The notes: a model not told the origin generated them from the letters alone. 64,000 nucleotides of DNA from Eopsaltria australis (GCA_034509425.1 JAVTVJ010000069.1:3045501-3109500), one strand, 5' to 3'; counted from the stretch's first letter, positions 1-13,300 are shown. Numbers and translations are program-made.

Positions 1-2572
1 AGATGTTTCACACTCTGATCTTAGAAAGTTGAGGTCACAGCGATTTTAAGGAATCCAACTTAAAATATTTATTCAGACTGCCTGGGGAACTCATGTCATA
101 GTGTAAATATTCCTTGTATTTTCTATTTCCTGTCATACACATTTATTTGTCAAAAAAAGAGTTGTTAAAATTCTAGATGATGAATTGAGACAGAATGATT
201 TCTGTAAAGACCTAGGAGAGACTGTTCAGCAATGCTGTGTCTGACTCCAATGGTTCTGTTAAATACGCATGTGGTATCTTTAATGATGTTTGTCTACAAA
301 TAGAGCTAATAATCGCACTGAAATATATATAATTTTAACATAAATACACTTCATTCTTATTTAAAAATTATTAGTTTCTGTAGAAGGGAAAAAAAACAAA
401 AGCAAATATCTGATGGGTGCTTTCCACTTATTTGCAATCTAAAGTGCAAGAAGGGCAGATGCAGGGCGGCTCCATCCTGACCTAGAGGATTATTCAGTCT
501 TTCTGCTCATTAACCAAAGGCTGCCCAGGCTGTCACAATGTGTTCACAGTCGTGTATAAATGTGGTGACTTAGTTATTGAGATTTCTCTCTAGCAATCAC
601 GTCAATATCAGTTTCTCAGCTATACTTGATTTTTAGGAAATACAATTGTGGTACAGCACATTTTACTACACACAGTTTTGTTGAGAATTTATTTGTGGTT
701 TGAGGTTGTTTGGTTTGGTCTTTTTTTTTTTTTAATTAAAAGGATTTCTAATAATGGTCACCTTGTCGCCTTTGTCCTCCCCTGCACTTCCCCTGCCTAT
801 TTTCCCCACACAGTCTTCAAAAATTCAGGCTTAGTCTCCTGTTCAACAAAATATGTAAACTATTTAAAAACTCATGCTAGGATGAACATTCAGGCAAAAT
901 CTGCTTACCTCAGGTCACTTAACCAACCTGTTGGATAGCCCAGTCATTGTGTTTATTCTGTTTACATCATCTTGACAAACAGCAGTTTCTTCAACTGCTT
1001 TCTCTAGTGAAGATGTGAGCTTATGCAGAAAAGGGGTGGGTAAATAGTATAGCTAAGGTTTGTTTGGGGGTTTTGTCTTTTAAAAGTATTATTATTTTTA
1101 TTTTACATAATAATTTTAATGACAATAATTGTAGACAGTACCTTTAACTTTGAGCAACACAAACTTTAGAGGAAATGTTTTGCTATATTCTGTGTTTTTA
1201 TTCCTGCTCCTGGACCAACAAAAGTACATTAACTAACTACAATTTAGGTCAAAAAAATTCATGACAGAATTATTATTTTCATTTTGCATATGAGCCTGGA
1301 GACACAAAAAGATTCAGCAATTTGATCATGGGCAGATATTATGGTTAGAGGCAGAACACATGCAGATCTTCTGCGCCTTCAACCACACTTGTCTGCACTC
1401 TGCTCAGAGGGCAGCAACATCCCTGGCTTTGTTTTCAGGGGTTTCATACTGCACATGCCTCAAAACAAGCAGCCTCAAACTGATTCGTTTCTGTTATTTC
1501 TGTAGAGTAACTGACAGAGCTAACAACAGTGAGTTCCACTTGAGGGCAAAATTTTCCTATTTTGGGAAAATGAAAGAACAGCAGCAGGAGCAAGTTGTGC
1601 ATACCTCCAGAAAAACTGGTTTTGCAGGATCAGAGATTTGGATCTCTTCTGTCAGGTTTGATGCTTGAATCGGTCATGTGCAACCAGGAAATTTAGAAAT
1701 TATTTATAAATTAAAAATAAGAAATTTATTGGTAAAGGGGAAAGACGCGTCTTGTAGATTAATAAAGAAGGTTGATTTCTTTAGGGATAATGAGGCAGCC
1801 AATCCACTTTTTATGGTGATGAATCTTAAATTGAAAGACTAATGAGGACTTATACTCAATAAGGGCATCTAAAAGAGATGAGTTATAAATAAAATTTCAT
1901 CAGTCTAGTATTCAAGGCATAAGAAGAACAAGCACAGGAACAGTTCTCTACCCTTTTTTGGGAGAGACTTATTTCTAGACACCTCAAGTCTGCCTGCATG
2001 ATAACATAGAGCTGACTATAGTTCAAGTACACTCATCCATCAAAGGCTCGGGGAAGAAAGATGAGAGAGTGGGACAAACAGTAAGGAATGCATCAATATC
2101 TGTGGGATTTGATTTTTTTAATACATAATAGTCTCCTTTATCACAGCTATTCCTATCCTATGATTTCTGAATAGGAAAGTTGTCACTACAAAACACACCA
2201 TTCCCTTTTGTCATCCTTTCATAGCAGGCAGCATAAATAAAGTCTAGCAACAGCAGAATTACATATTGCATTTTATACCCCAGCACCCTAAATCCTATGG
2301 GATAACCCATGTATTTTAAAAACACTTGTTTTTGAGGAAGCTAGTGCCAGGAACCTATGTTCCACAAATCACAGCAGAGAGCCATTACTCTCCACAGCAA
2401 GCCTGCTGGACTGTGCCCTTGTATAATCCTTGTCAGGCACAGAGCATATTTTAAGTTCTCTCATATATTAATAACAATGATTGTAATGATAAATAATACA
2501 AACTGCACCATTTCTGCAAAAAGGATCAGCTTGGCCCAACTTTTTAGTCTTGGCACTACTAAACTTTACTTC

Positions 2573-2597
2573 TTTTTTTTTTTTTTTTTTTTTTTTT
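2573..2597. repeat. Poly(T) run of 25 nt
   Basis: Uninterrupted T run on the plus strand. It could be a microsatellite or the tail of a minus-strand retroposon, but no element body is recognisable beside it. Confidence 0.9.
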
Positions 2598-2995
2598 GCC
2601 TAGTATAGACATACTTCTTGTGAAATACATATGAATCCAAACACCATAATTTTCACAAATATTTTTAGCAGATAACTAGTCTCATGAAGGAGGAAAATCT
2701 GATTTATTTCCACTCAAAATACTTATAAAATAATTTTTCTTGTAAAGAAACAATCCTTTTTCATATTTCCTAGCTAACTTTTCATTCAATTTACTGTAAA
2801 TATATAGCAATTGTTGGACTTGATGGCATATTAAAAATTTAACATACAAGAAAGGATTTGTAGGCATCACCATCCACAGAATGTGTTTTAAACATCTTCA
2901 GAACATTTTAAATGTTTAAAATGACATAGTATTAGTACCAGCCTGTGTATATCAAAAAAAGATTGCTGTAACAATATTTATTACAATGTTGCCCA

Positions 2996-3350
2996 TAGAC
3001 CATAGAATAATTTTGGTCAGCAATTACCTTTAAGATCATTGAGTCCAACTGTTAACCCAGCACTGCCAAGCCCACCACTAAACCATGTCCCTAAATTCCA
3101 CAACTACACAACTTTGAAATACCTTCAGGGATGGTGACTCTACCTGGCAACCCTTTTGGTGAAGAAACTTTTCCTAATGTGCAATGTAATCATTCTCTGA
3201 CACAACCTGAGGCCATTTTCTCTTGTCCTATCCCTTGTTGTCCTCACCCCTCTGCAGAGCCTCCCCACCCTCTGGCACATGAGTACTCCTGCCCAACTTG
3301 GTGTTGTGTGCAAACTGACCGAGTGGGCAGTGGATCTCCTCGTCATTTCT
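2996..3350 (-). mobile_element. CR1 LINE 3' fragment
   Basis: The plus strand reads in from a CATAGAATAAT-like tail through ACCTTTAAGATCATTGAGT, CCAACTGTTAACCCAGCACT and on to CAGGGATGGTGACTC. This is the complement of the familiar avian CR1 3' region, so the element lies on the minus strand with its 3' end near 2996. It is 5'-truncated and diverged. Confidence 0.85.
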
Positions 3351-4562
3351 CATTTAAAGATATATCCTGGAGCCCATGAAGAGTGAAAGGAGGTCAGTGT
3401 AACTCTGCTGCCTAGACTGAAGGTGTGTTATTGATGCACTGTTTATCGTCGCTGAGAATTGCTGGCCACAAAAGCTTCCATATGAAAAATATGTACAGCT
3501 CTCCTTCCCTCTCTCTCTTTGCCAGCAGAAAGAAACTGAATTATGAATCAGGGAGCACAAATATCTGTGAATGCAGAAGCAGAGGTCACTAGCATCTGAT
3601 GCTCTGCCTTCAAGTTTATGCTTCAGAAAATTGATAGAGGAAGATAGAAAAGAGACAGGCAAATAAATGACTGGAAGGGAAAAGGGCAAGAAATGAACTG
3701 AAGAAAAGGGGGCAATCCAACTGACTGGCTACAGTCAGCTGACAGCCCAGAGAGACAGGTACAGAAAAATATCCACATATAGAGAGTGACCTTCCTGTAA
3801 CATTAGAAGAATTATTGTTTTTATGGACACAGCTCTGAGTTGTTTACTCACTCAGCTCAGATAAGGACTAAGAGCTTTCTACAGGCTGATGGGCTACACA
3901 GGGTTATCAGCCTCTAAGGTAAATAAAATCTAAGTACCTGTTGCTAAGAAGTGTCTGCATGGTTCATTTTTCTTCTCCCAGAAAAAAATATAGGTTTGCC
4001 TTCCCTTTATACTAATTGCACAGACTTCCTTGCACAGTGAATCTTACCTTTAAAAAGCCTGACATGAGCCAGCTGGAACAGGTTGCATAGGCCAGGGGTC
4101 CACATTACAAAATACTGAATGAAGAATTAAATCAAGCAGATCAAGAAATACCATGGTTGGAAAAATGGAGCTGATCAAACTTTGCTAGATGTAAAACTCT
4201 CTAGAAAAGACAAAGAAAACTGGTGAATATGTCTACAGCATTTTATTTGAACTCTGAAAACAGATGACAGTAAAATGTCAGTGTTTCATGCTGAATTGGC
4301 ATCTTTTCATCAGCTAATCCTGGTTAATGCTACTGCTGTACATAACAGGCATCCCCAGGAACAGCATGTTGCACATAATACAAGTTTCTGGCTGAGGAAG
4401 CTGAGCTGATTTTAAATTTAACATTGAAGAGTGCAGTTCAGGATCATTGAATAGGGATGAAAATCTGCAGAGAAATTTATTCACCGTTGACCATGCTATG
4501 CATGTTTAGATGGAGAAAGGATGAGCCCAGAGAGCAAAGACAGGAAAGGATCCTGTACTCAC

Positions 4563-4694
4563 CAGTCTGCAGGCTTCATTCCATCGACTGAACTTTTCTA
4601 ATGAACTCAGCTTCTCATCATCCTCTAACATTTCACAGGTAGGAAACCAGGCACTAACCATCAGAGGAAATGCATCTCTCAGCCATAGAATTTC
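4563..4694 (-). pseudogene. DNAH11: Exon-like block, possible dynein AAA5-region exon (tentative)
   Basis: A strong acceptor (TTTCACCTACAG) and donor (GTGAGT) bound an open 44-codon phase-0 block. The peptide includes FPL followed by EMLEDDEKLSS, which could correspond to IPL...SMLTDDA in the family, but spacing differs and most residues do not align. Its place, 3' of the stalk exons, is right for AAA5. It could equally be an unrelated exon-like sequence. The splice signals are clear; the identity is inference. Confidence 0.3.
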
Positions 4695-5329
4695 CTGTAG
4701 GTGAAACTTTTTGGATTTACATTTTATGAAGTGGGTGCCACATTCCCAGCTAGTTATAATTCTGGAAACAAATTTCCTTCTAAGCTTTGTAGATTGTTTG
4801 AAGTTCTGGTGCCTGCTAACTTGCAATTTATATTTTCTTTCCTTCTAGCTGCCAGTCCTGGGGAAGCTATCAATGTCTTTTGTTATCAGTGTCTTAATCT
4901 TATGCACTACTTACAGACATTTTGAGAATTTCCAGTCTGCCACATGGTTATTAGATAAAATTAGACATGTAATTAAAACAAGGTTACTCCAATCACTTTC
5001 AAATATTTTCTTTAAATAACATTTTAAATCCTCTCCATCAACAAGTAATTATATGGTTTCTATTCTATGAGTACAATAGATACAGAAATCATTTCTACTG
5101 CAAGTGTATGGAAGCTGTTTGGATATAGCATATATATAGGTAAGCAGTTTGTGGAATTCAGTAACTTCAATCACCTCACAAATGGAAAAAAGGATGACAC
5201 ATTAGATGAATATCCTATTCCTATCCGGAATTTGCAAGACATTCAAATAAACAATATTTTGCACTGGCCTGTGCAAAGGATTGCACTGTAGCTGAAGCTT
5301 TTGAAGTGAAGTGATTGGAGGGTGTAGAG

Positions 5330-5381
5330 TGGAGCACCTGAAAATGGTGACTGTGCATTCTTCCTGAGAGATGAATGTGAC
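5330..5381 (-). pseudogene. DNAH11: Possible remnant of the dynein exon before AAA5 (tentative)
   Basis: After a good acceptor (TTCTTGTGGTCCACAG) the frame reads VTFISQEECT, comparable to KSFEAQEKTL that precedes AAA5. The match fades within 20 codons and I see no donor. Position and order fit, but similarity is slight. Confidence 0.27.
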
Positions 5382-7149
5382 CTGTGGACCACAAGAAGCA
5401 GATACATAAATGCCCAAAAGAAATAGTTTGCCTAAAAAAAAAAATTTTGCCAATAATCCTCAGTACGGAAATGGTAGATTAAGATATGAATTATGGAAAT
5501 GTATACATTTTTTAAGGTTTGTCACATAATAAAACTGAATCTCTTCTTGGCATCTTCAAGTTCCTGGACTAAGTCACAGCTCAGTTACAAGAAACATGTC
5601 AAAACCAAGTTTCTTTGTGTGCAGGAGTTTTTACTGTATAACACTTGAATATTACAAATATATCTTAGTATACATAAGAGACACACTGCATAGACAGGTA
5701 CTTCCTATTCATTCTTCTGCTGAAGTTCATCTTATAATATACTATTGGGGGTAATCCAGTCCTACTCTCAACTCAGAACAGGGCTAATTTCAAAGTTGTC
5801 TTTGAATTCTTCATGATCAACTCCTGTGTCTTCTTTCCTAAGATACTAATAACAACCAGCAATCAAGCAGTATTCATAAAAAGTTCAAATATGCACTATT
5901 TTGTATTTGTCAACAGTGAATTTGGCCAACTATAGAGTTATCCATTCAACAACCCCATGAGCTTTGAAACTGATATTTATGAGCAATACCTGTTAGAGAA
6001 TTAAAAATTAAAGCTACAGTTTCTTAGAAAAGTTCATCAGGTGGATCAGCAAGGGTATCAATCAGTTATAAAAATAATAGTTTTAATGGGATCCTCCCAC
6101 CATGTAAAGGGAATCCTGGTTCAATATGCAGTATGGATTTTTTAAAGGGGTTAGTGAAAATATTCATAATAAATGACAGTATGACAAGTGTTGGCCTAAC
6201 AGGAAACAGACAAATGCAAAGGAATTGCCACTTTGCCTGTGGTGCAGAATTCTTCCTGTTAGGAACTAAGCACAGCTGAGAGAAAGACTGCTGCTAACAA
6301 CCCTCAGAAAAATGCATGAGGAGAGGAAAGGGGAAGTAAAAAAAAGGGGAAGTAAAGAAATGTAAAAAAAGAATGATTCAGGTTTGGAGGCTGATTTAAT
6401 GGAAGGTCACCTAAACCAGGAAAAGGTTATTTGAGATACTGTCAGGCAAGGAAGAGATGTATTTGTGCTATTAAAACAACAAAATATTCCATGAATTTCA
6501 GGGGTGACTGCTGTGTATTAAAAATAAGCAAAAAAATTTAAAAATATCTCCCCAAAACAACACTAGAAGCCCATTTTTGTCCAAAAGTGTTTGTACTTAA
6601 TAGACATACATCAGTAAGATGTGTGAAATAAAAAACATGATGCTTCCATAAAGCTGTCTTTTAGTGCAGACACAAGCTTCATTAGGGCAGATTTTGATCT
6701 AAATGGGCAACTCCAAAGTCAAAAGGCTAAGGCTGTTTCACGTGGAAGAAAAATACCTGCTGTAGCAGCTGATGGGATTTTTGGGGTGGGGGTCAGAGGG
6801 GTCAGAAGAGCAAGTGAGGTGGTAAAAGCTATCTTTGTTTACTGATTAAAAATGCATCTTCTTCAGTACAAGAAAAAATGGATATTAAAATAGCTGGAAG
6901 AAAACCAGGAAATTCCTGAAATAAAGAATTTAATTCTAAAATACCATAACTCACAGCTTTAAAAGAGTTTCCATAAAAGTGAATCTGGGTCATTCTTTTA
7001 AAATGCTAATTCAAAAGAAAACAGTGAGAATAAATGCCAGATTACAGATTTGTTCAGCCTTTGTTTATTGCTTGATATTTTAAATTGTGAGATTACAGAT
7101 CTAAATATTATCAACAAAAAAGTCTTAAGGAAGTCAAAGTCTTTTAAAC
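5382..7149. other. Presumed intron, nothing recognised
   Basis: AT-rich unique sequence with short A-rich tracts such as those near 6340-6370. No exon, repeat family or RNA gene recognised. Confidence 0.5.
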
Positions 7150-7285
7150 CTAATTAATGTCATAGTTTTCAAACCATTTGAAGATTTCTTTGCTAAAAAG
7201 GTTGATTAGCTTGCAGCAGAAACTCCTTCCACCCACCATCTCCCAAGACACCATAAGATGTCTTTGTATCAAGAGTGCTTTGTGC
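7150..7285 (-). pseudogene. DNAH11: Possible remnant of second stalk coiled-coil exon (tentative)
   Basis: One frame contains CKLINLFSKEI where the family has IKLANRLVKEL, with VSWEMV upstream against VRCQEEV. The site lies directly 3' of the 7.96 kb exon, as expected. No convincing splice sites remain, and several residues are missing before the KW that may match RW. Chance similarity is possible. Confidence 0.27.
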
Positions 7286-7871
7286 TGCAGTTGCTCCATT
7301 AAATGCACACTTAAATAACAAATAATCCCTCTCAGAACTTCAATAGATACTTGATGACAAGTGTGGTCTTCAATGACATCATTAACTCACAAGACACTTG
7401 TCAGTAAAAGACTAATCAAAGTTTCCTCTTCTATGTGGATGTGTGCACACATAAGTGTCTGTGTTTGTGGATCTTTCAAAACATCAGAGGACATTTGGTG
7501 TTGTTTTTATTATACGTTTAATGACAAACATTTAAACAAACAAACGTGAGCGTCTAAAGCCTTTTCTGGGCATTATTGCTATGCTCCAGTAGGTCATTAC
7601 CAGTATAAAAACTTGGCATATATTCCTTGTAAAACTCACATCCAGTTACTCCTGTCAACCACCATTTCAATTATCAATCTATTGGTTATCGTGTGCTTAT
7701 ATGGCTTTGAGGAAATTCAGATATTTTGGGTAAACAGCTTCATGTGCTGCCACCCAAACTGCAGAGTGTTCTTCAGTATATTTGTGGGGAAAATAGTGAT
7801 AATCCCTAATTGGAGCATGCCTTAAATATTTGAACTAGATAGTAATAAAATCAATAAAAATAAACCACATT

Positions 7872-7900
7872 TAAACAAACAAATAAATAAATAAATAAAA
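7872..7900. repeat. AAAT/AAAC microsatellite
   Basis: AAAC units pass into about five AAAT units on the plus strand. Simple low-complexity repeat in an intron. Confidence 0.85.
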
Positions 7901-7963
7901 ATAACAAAATTAAATGGGCTCAAGGTGTTGGAGAATGAAGACTATTAATCAAGCAGTACTTAC

Positions 7964-8083
7964 AAGAAGTACTAGGTGAAACACAGAGTTTTTCCTGATG
8001 GTTTCTAGATTTCCTGTAGCTGCTGCTAATTCAGTGTTAGCCTGAGCCAGCATACAACATTTTGGTTCTCTCTCACAATACAC
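7964..8083 (-). pseudogene. DNAH11: Dynein exon: base of second stalk coiled-coil strand
   Basis: Acceptor TTTTTCAAG and donor GTAAGT bound 40 open codons beginning VYCEREPK and running through [19 protein letters not shown], which aligns with the family VYCDVEPK...AQANLELAAATEKLEAIRK. This is where the stalk's returning helix starts. After IRK the frame diverges (NSVFHLVLL). One lost A in the run at RKK would restore a family-like KKL, so a 1-nt deletion is likely there. The upstream partner exon is at 8819. Confidence 0.9.
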
Positions 8084-8818
8084 CTTGAAAAAGACATACC
8101 ACATTGGTACATCAGAGAAGAAATTGGTCTCACTTTATTACAAAAATTACAAATGGCTCCTGATTAAAGACTTTCAGATATTCCTAGTAGTTTTTCATTA
8201 CATATCTTTGCTTTAGACCCATCTTTCTACACAATAGTGAGTCAGGCAAAGATTTTTTTCATTATTGACTACAACAGATTTTGTGATAGCCTATAGAAGG
8301 ATATCTTAAGCAGAACTGAATGCAACCTTAGTGGGTCTACTCTCCAACTAGAATTAATTTATATGTATCACTTTCATGATTTTAGGATACAGGTGGAAAT
8401 CACACAAGCATTACATTTGAGTAGATTTCATCTAAAATTGATAAGTTTTTTACTATTCTGTAATTAAGTGCAATCACACTATACTAGGATGAATGGAGAA
8501 ATCCTGCTGCCAGGTGCACTGCAGACAGCCAGACCCAGGATGGATGTTTCAAGTGAAACATGTACATCTGGAGAATATTTCCCAACTGTTGCATTGTAAT
8601 GACAACTGAAAAGTCCTGGAGAGCTACATCTTTTTTACTGCTTCCTTCTAAAAATAAATACATGTGTACATACTGCTAAGTACTGAACACTTCCTACTTT
8701 ATCTCTAGTGGCTGTTACATGCTCCCCAGAACACTAAGCTGAGCCTGCTAAATTAATAAAAAATTAATTAATGGAAATTCCCCCATCAGGGCCAGTTCAA
8801 GAGCTGATATACACATAC

Positions 8819-8982
8819 CTCATTGAATTTTACTGTATTGATGTCCCAGGCACAGAGACCAGCTGTTGCAAAGGATTTTGTATGAACATAATTTGGGCTG
8901 AAATCTGGATCCTTCAAGTAATGTTCCTTGGCGACCTTCAGACAATTGTGAGAAATATGCTCCTTATCATAGCTGATTAAAT
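8819..8982 (-). pseudogene. DNAH11: Dynein exon: microtubule-binding tip of stalk
   Basis: The frame is open across the exon and reads [40 protein letters not shown], closely matching the stalk-tip segment of DNAH11 (DKEHIPENCLKV, EHYLKDPEFNPN, TKSFAAAGLCAW). Acceptor TTTGTAAG and donor GTATGT are present. This is among the best preserved exons in the locus, with no stop or indel seen. Confidence 0.94.
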
Positions 8983-9538
8983 CTTACAAAGAGTTATCAA
9001 CCTGTGAGAAGTTCCAGTGTATATGATGTTCAAGTTTTTGAGAAGCAGAAGTTAATCCTACTTTCATCTCAAAGGTAAAACTGGAATCGTGCACTAGCTA
9101 ATTGGTTTAGAAATGTTATTCAGTACAAAGCAGAAGTATTTCCCCCAAAAGCCAGAAGTATTCACTGTCACAAACACAATTTGTGATACATGTCTCGCTT
9201 GAGGAATTAGGGAAAAATGGGATAAATATAATGAAATGCTCTCCCTTTCATTTTCTTCTATTTTTGCATTCAATAAATCCCAGTGGTGCTCAGGCTGGCT
9301 TGAGTTTTTCACCAAATGTACACAGAAAACAGCAATGCAGGGTCATATTTTCCTCCCTTAAATTCAAGCTGCAAGAAAATGAAGTTGTGATTTATTTTCT
9401 TTTTTTTTTTCTGACTCTCTTTTTAGACTATCATTTTCTTCTCTCATCTCAGATATTATCTGATGTCCCTTTGATAATTACCTTTCCTATAAAGACTTCT
9501 CTGGCTTTCCAGCTCCAGTCCTTGGGCCCTTTCCCTCT

Positions 9539-9768
9539 GTGTGTTGGTTTCAGCTGGGGTAGAGTTAATTTTCTTCACAGGGGCTGGTGTGGGGCTGTGT
9601 TTTGGATTTGTGCTGAACACAAAGTTGATAATACAGAGATGTTTCTGTTGTTGCTGAGCAGGGCTTGAACAGAGCCAAGGCTTTTTCTGCTTTTTGTGCT
9701 GTAATGCTGGTGAGGGGACTGGGGGTGCATGGGAGGCTGGGAGGAGACACAGCCAGGACAGCTTCATA
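9539..9768 (+). mobile_element. 5' part of an avian ERV LTR
   Basis: Begins TGTGTTGGTTTCAGCTGGGG, then TAGAGTTAATTTTCTTC, and ends near GACACAGCCAGGACAGC. This is the opening third of a common avian (ERVL-type) LTR family as I recall it. The 3' remainder with poly(A) signal is absent here, although a 3' part of what looks like the same family occurs at 46 kb. Open frames across it are incidental. Confidence 0.65.
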
Positions 9769-9787
9769 TCTTAATCAGTGACACAGA

Positions 9788-9880
9788 CAGTGAGAGCTAG
9801 TTCACCCTTAGCAAATTTGCAGATGATGCCAAAGTGGGTGGTGTGACTGACATGCCTGAGGGATGGGATGTTATCTAGTA
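9788..9880 (+). mobile_element. CR1 LINE fragment (end of reverse transcriptase region)
   Basis: TTAGCAAATTTGCAGATGAT, then GCCAAAGTGGGTGGTGTGAC and GACATGCCTGAGGGATGGGATG, resembles the CR1 ORF2 segment around the LSKFADDTK region. The match fades after about 9880, so the element is short and old. Confidence 0.6.
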
Positions 9881-12800
9881 ATGCAGGATAGGAGATCAGG
9901 TATCTGTACAAAAAGGCTGGGGGATATTAGGCCAGTCTGTTACTCCTGAGGAGTTACTGAACACAGGGAGGAACTCAGCAGCCTATGCCATTGCAGTAGG
10001 TTAGCTGCAAGCATTTCATGATCTAGGTTCAAATGCAAAAGCTGGAGGTAAACAAGAGAGTCAAGACATTTTGCTAAAATTTTGAGATGCATGGACTTTT
10101 TCCCCTCACTGCTCCTTCTCCTTCTCCAAGCCTTTCCTTTTAGATAATCAGAGGAAACACCAAGAAGCCAATGACTGGTTCAATGTTTCACTGGAGCTTT
10201 CCCTACATAGTAAAATATTCACTCCTGTTTTGAGGTATAGGAAAACACGCAAAATTTGTCAAACCAGCCTCCATGTTTTGCCAAATTTGCCTTTTTTTAT
10301 TCCTCAGTTTCAAGTCTAAAACCATAGGTCACAACAAGAGAGGGAATGGGAGAGATGGAAATATCCTATACAAAAACACTGTACTTACCTAATTTCAGGT
10401 TTGGAAATTAAACAGTTCAAGCAGCTTTGTCAAGACAATTATTTTGGCTTAACAGAGGCTTAGATCAGTGACTTTACATCAGTTAACATCTGTCTTACAT
10501 GAAATCTGAGTGCCTCCACAACTTTCTGCAACAATTTAATTATCTGTTTAAAAGTGGATTATGATTTCATTGGTGCAAATTTATCCGGGAGAGGAAACCT
10601 GGGGTGTGTTCTGTACCATCAGCAATTGTGTTTTTGGAAGATTATCATACACACTGTTAAAGATACATTGCCTGAGGCTGAAGTCAGTTATATTTGGTTC
10701 ATCCTTATCCTTGTACCTCATGCTCATCTCACAGGCCCACTTCCTGTCAGGTCTTGCTTAAACCTAGTTTAATTACAGAGAAAGAAGGTATTACAGTGAT
10801 CAAGATGCTAATACTTGGATCAAGCACTCTGCATTGGCAGTAACAAGCCTCTGTAAAAATTTAATATCCTTACAAAACCTGTTTCCACAATTGTTGGGAG
10901 CCTTTTCCATGTACACATTTATTAGACAGGACACACATAGATACTTTCTGTGGAAATAGTAAATATTAAAAATGAATATGCATTACATTATAAATGACAA
11001 GTTACTAATCAAGTTAAGTATGTCCCCCATCTCTTGTGATGTAGTTTTTATGATTTGCTCCTAATCCTTAGCTAGTGTCACTATCACACATATACCTACA
11101 CCATGCTCTGCACGTTTTCTCTCTTTAAAAGGGTAGGTCCTGTTTTAAAAGGCAATGGCATAGGCACCTTCATGTGTAAGCTGCTCTGGCTGACAACATT
11201 CAGAGCACAATATGGCCAGCAAAATGACACCAGTGTTACTGCCCACTATTTTAAAACCTTACCAGTGTCGCATTAATGGTAAAACCCTTGTTTATTACTA
11301 TACAGGTGTGTAGCCCTGCCATGTTTATGTGGAAACCAGACTGACCTCACTTGTCCTGATAAGTCTGATCTAAAGTGATTTCCATTCTTCACTATCCTTT
11401 CTTTAGTAATACTTCACTCCAAGTCAATACCTCCAAGGTATTTACTTGCTTAAGGCTGTAAAACTCAAAAAGCTCTTGTAAGCTTCAGTTTGAAATCTAT
11501 AGAACAGGAAAGCAAAGCTAATTTTTTAAAAGGGTGACGTATTTTAATCAATTAGGAAGAGTCTTCACAAATTACTTAGCTGAAGATGTTGTCTCATTTG
11601 CTGGGCTTTTTTTGGTAACAAAAAAATGAGAGAAGATTAGTGTTTAGAAACTATTCATAGCCTTATGAAACAGTTTTAGATTAATGTAGCAAAAAATGAC
11701 ACTTGCATTTCCAATGAAAACATTTCAGAAGTGCAATAAAGCAATGAACAGTGGAGTGCAGTAATCATTAGTGTCAGGTGCTGAACTTCATCCCTGAAAC
11801 AAAGTGGCCCAAAGATGTGATTATCTCACAATAATCACTCTATGTGTTTCACCTAGCTGCTTAATGAAGCAATTAAAATTGTGTTAAGGGTGTATTTTGA
11901 ACATCCAAATTTGTCAGAAGCACATGGAACCAATACAGGAAAAGCAACACTGAAAAGTGTTTGGTAGGATGTTGAGCTGCTGGATCCCATTTGTACAAGT
12001 TCAACCAATTGCACTATTTGGACTTGAAACTCCATGGCCATTTTTAAGTCCTACATGAGATATGGATCAGCAAAAAGCTGAAGTTAGCACATTCCAGAGA
12101 AATGTAAGGGTCCTGATCATATCTTCATTTATCTCAGTATCAAAAATTACTTTTCTCTCAATAAAATTAGAATTAGACACAAGGTTGTTAGAAATGTATT
12201 AAATATGATCTAATGGTAAGTATTTAAGAAATAAAATAGAAAAAAATGAGAGACCCTTTTGATTGTTTAGACAGGACAGTCTTCCCTGTTGGTCAGTATC
12301 TGGAAACTACAAAATCCTTGGCAACTTGAAGTTTCCACATCTGAAAATCAGGCATTAACAACTAGTTAACAACAACAAGTCAATTAAGAACTTCTCTCTG
12401 CACTTCTGATAAATGACACAATGTACGTGAGATTTTGTAGCAAAATGCCAGACTTGAATGAGCCTTCCAGACTTTAAAGGCAGAGGAACTTCAATTTACA
12501 GCACTCCATACTGCTGGTGCTTTATTTCAAAGGCCATGCTTGCAACTGTAGATGGAAATTTTAGACTCCTGATGAAATTATGCATTTCTATTCTTTCTAT
12601 GGTGAACACTTAAGCATGTAAGACTCTGTGTTTTCAACACGGATGTTGATAACTAATGCTAATAGCCTGAACTGAGAGCAAAAAGGAGAGTCAGCCCTGA
12701 AGACATATATTATCAGCAATGCTATTATAATCTGAAGATTCAAGGTTTGCACCTTGTAAGGTGGTGGAATGAACTTCTGTATCAATTGAGCTGTTCAATT

Positions 12801-13153
12801 TACCTAGAGCCTCAAAGTCTCTAGAAAACTGAAGTGCTAAGAGATGACTCTTTGACCTTTACTGTATTACAAATAGGTCTGATTCTCAAGATCCACATCC
12901 ATTAAATGCTTCAATGAGCTCAGTATTTATTGTTCTTTCATCTCATTAGAACAGCTAAAAGGTTAGGAAAAGGCATAATGTAAAGAAAGGTCAAGTGGTA
13001 ATCATGGTGTGAAAGGCTGTTACACATGTAAGTATAATAATTCTTTAGATTTTATGCTCCCTGGAGAGGAAGTTGTTCAAAACTGTTCACCTAAAAAGGT
13101 TTATTTTGTGCTAAATATAGCTCAACATCAGTAAATAGGAGAATTAGACTGAC

Positions 13154-13300
13154 CTTTAGGTCCTCTGCATCTGCAATGGCCTTTTCTTGGCTCAGTTTTT
13201 CGGTCTGAAACCCTATCTTAGCAATCAAAGCTTCAGTATCGTGATTTTTCAGTTGCAGTTCTGCCTTTTGAACAGCAAGTTCGGATTTTAGATCCTCTAC
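13154..13300 (-). pseudogene. DNAH11: Dynein exon: first stalk coiled-coil strand
   Basis: Exactly 49 open codons begin [20 protein letters not shown] and end [13 protein letters not shown] before donor GTCAGT. This heptad-rich helix is the outgoing strand of the stalk. [12 protein letters not shown] is the residue stretch that best separates DNAH11 from DNAH9/17. The base pair before the exon at 13301-13302 reads AA where AG is required (CCCTGTAA then GTAGAG), so the acceptor is lost. The next AG would shift the frame. Coding sequence itself is intact. Confidence 0.94.

Larger units (their letters stand above)
1..4562. other. Presumed intron or decayed 3' part of the dynein locus; no exon recognised
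   Basis: AT-rich sequence in which I recognise no AAA5 or C-terminal dynein exon on either strand. It holds a 25-nt T run and a CR1 fragment, listed separately. The open frames here are short and match no family I know. Confidence 0.5.
8983..13153. other. Intron; missing stalk exon expected here
   Basis: Between the stalk exons at 13.2 and 9.0 kb the family has about 85 codons (EADLLKAEPAL... to DDFLQ). I find no reliable copy. A weak trace (KAPAVWSAV in one minus-strand frame near 12.5 kb) resembles KAEPALVAA but has stops and no splice sites. An LTR end and a CR1 piece in this stretch are listed separately. Confidence 0.45.

Noticed and set aside
8771..8980. 69-residue plus-strand open frame.
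   Set aside because: It is the antisense shadow of the intact stalk-tip exon at 8819-8982.
9183..9668. 161-residue plus-strand open frame, the longest in the window.
   Set aside because: It runs through low-complexity T-rich sequence into the ERV LTR start and matches no protein family.
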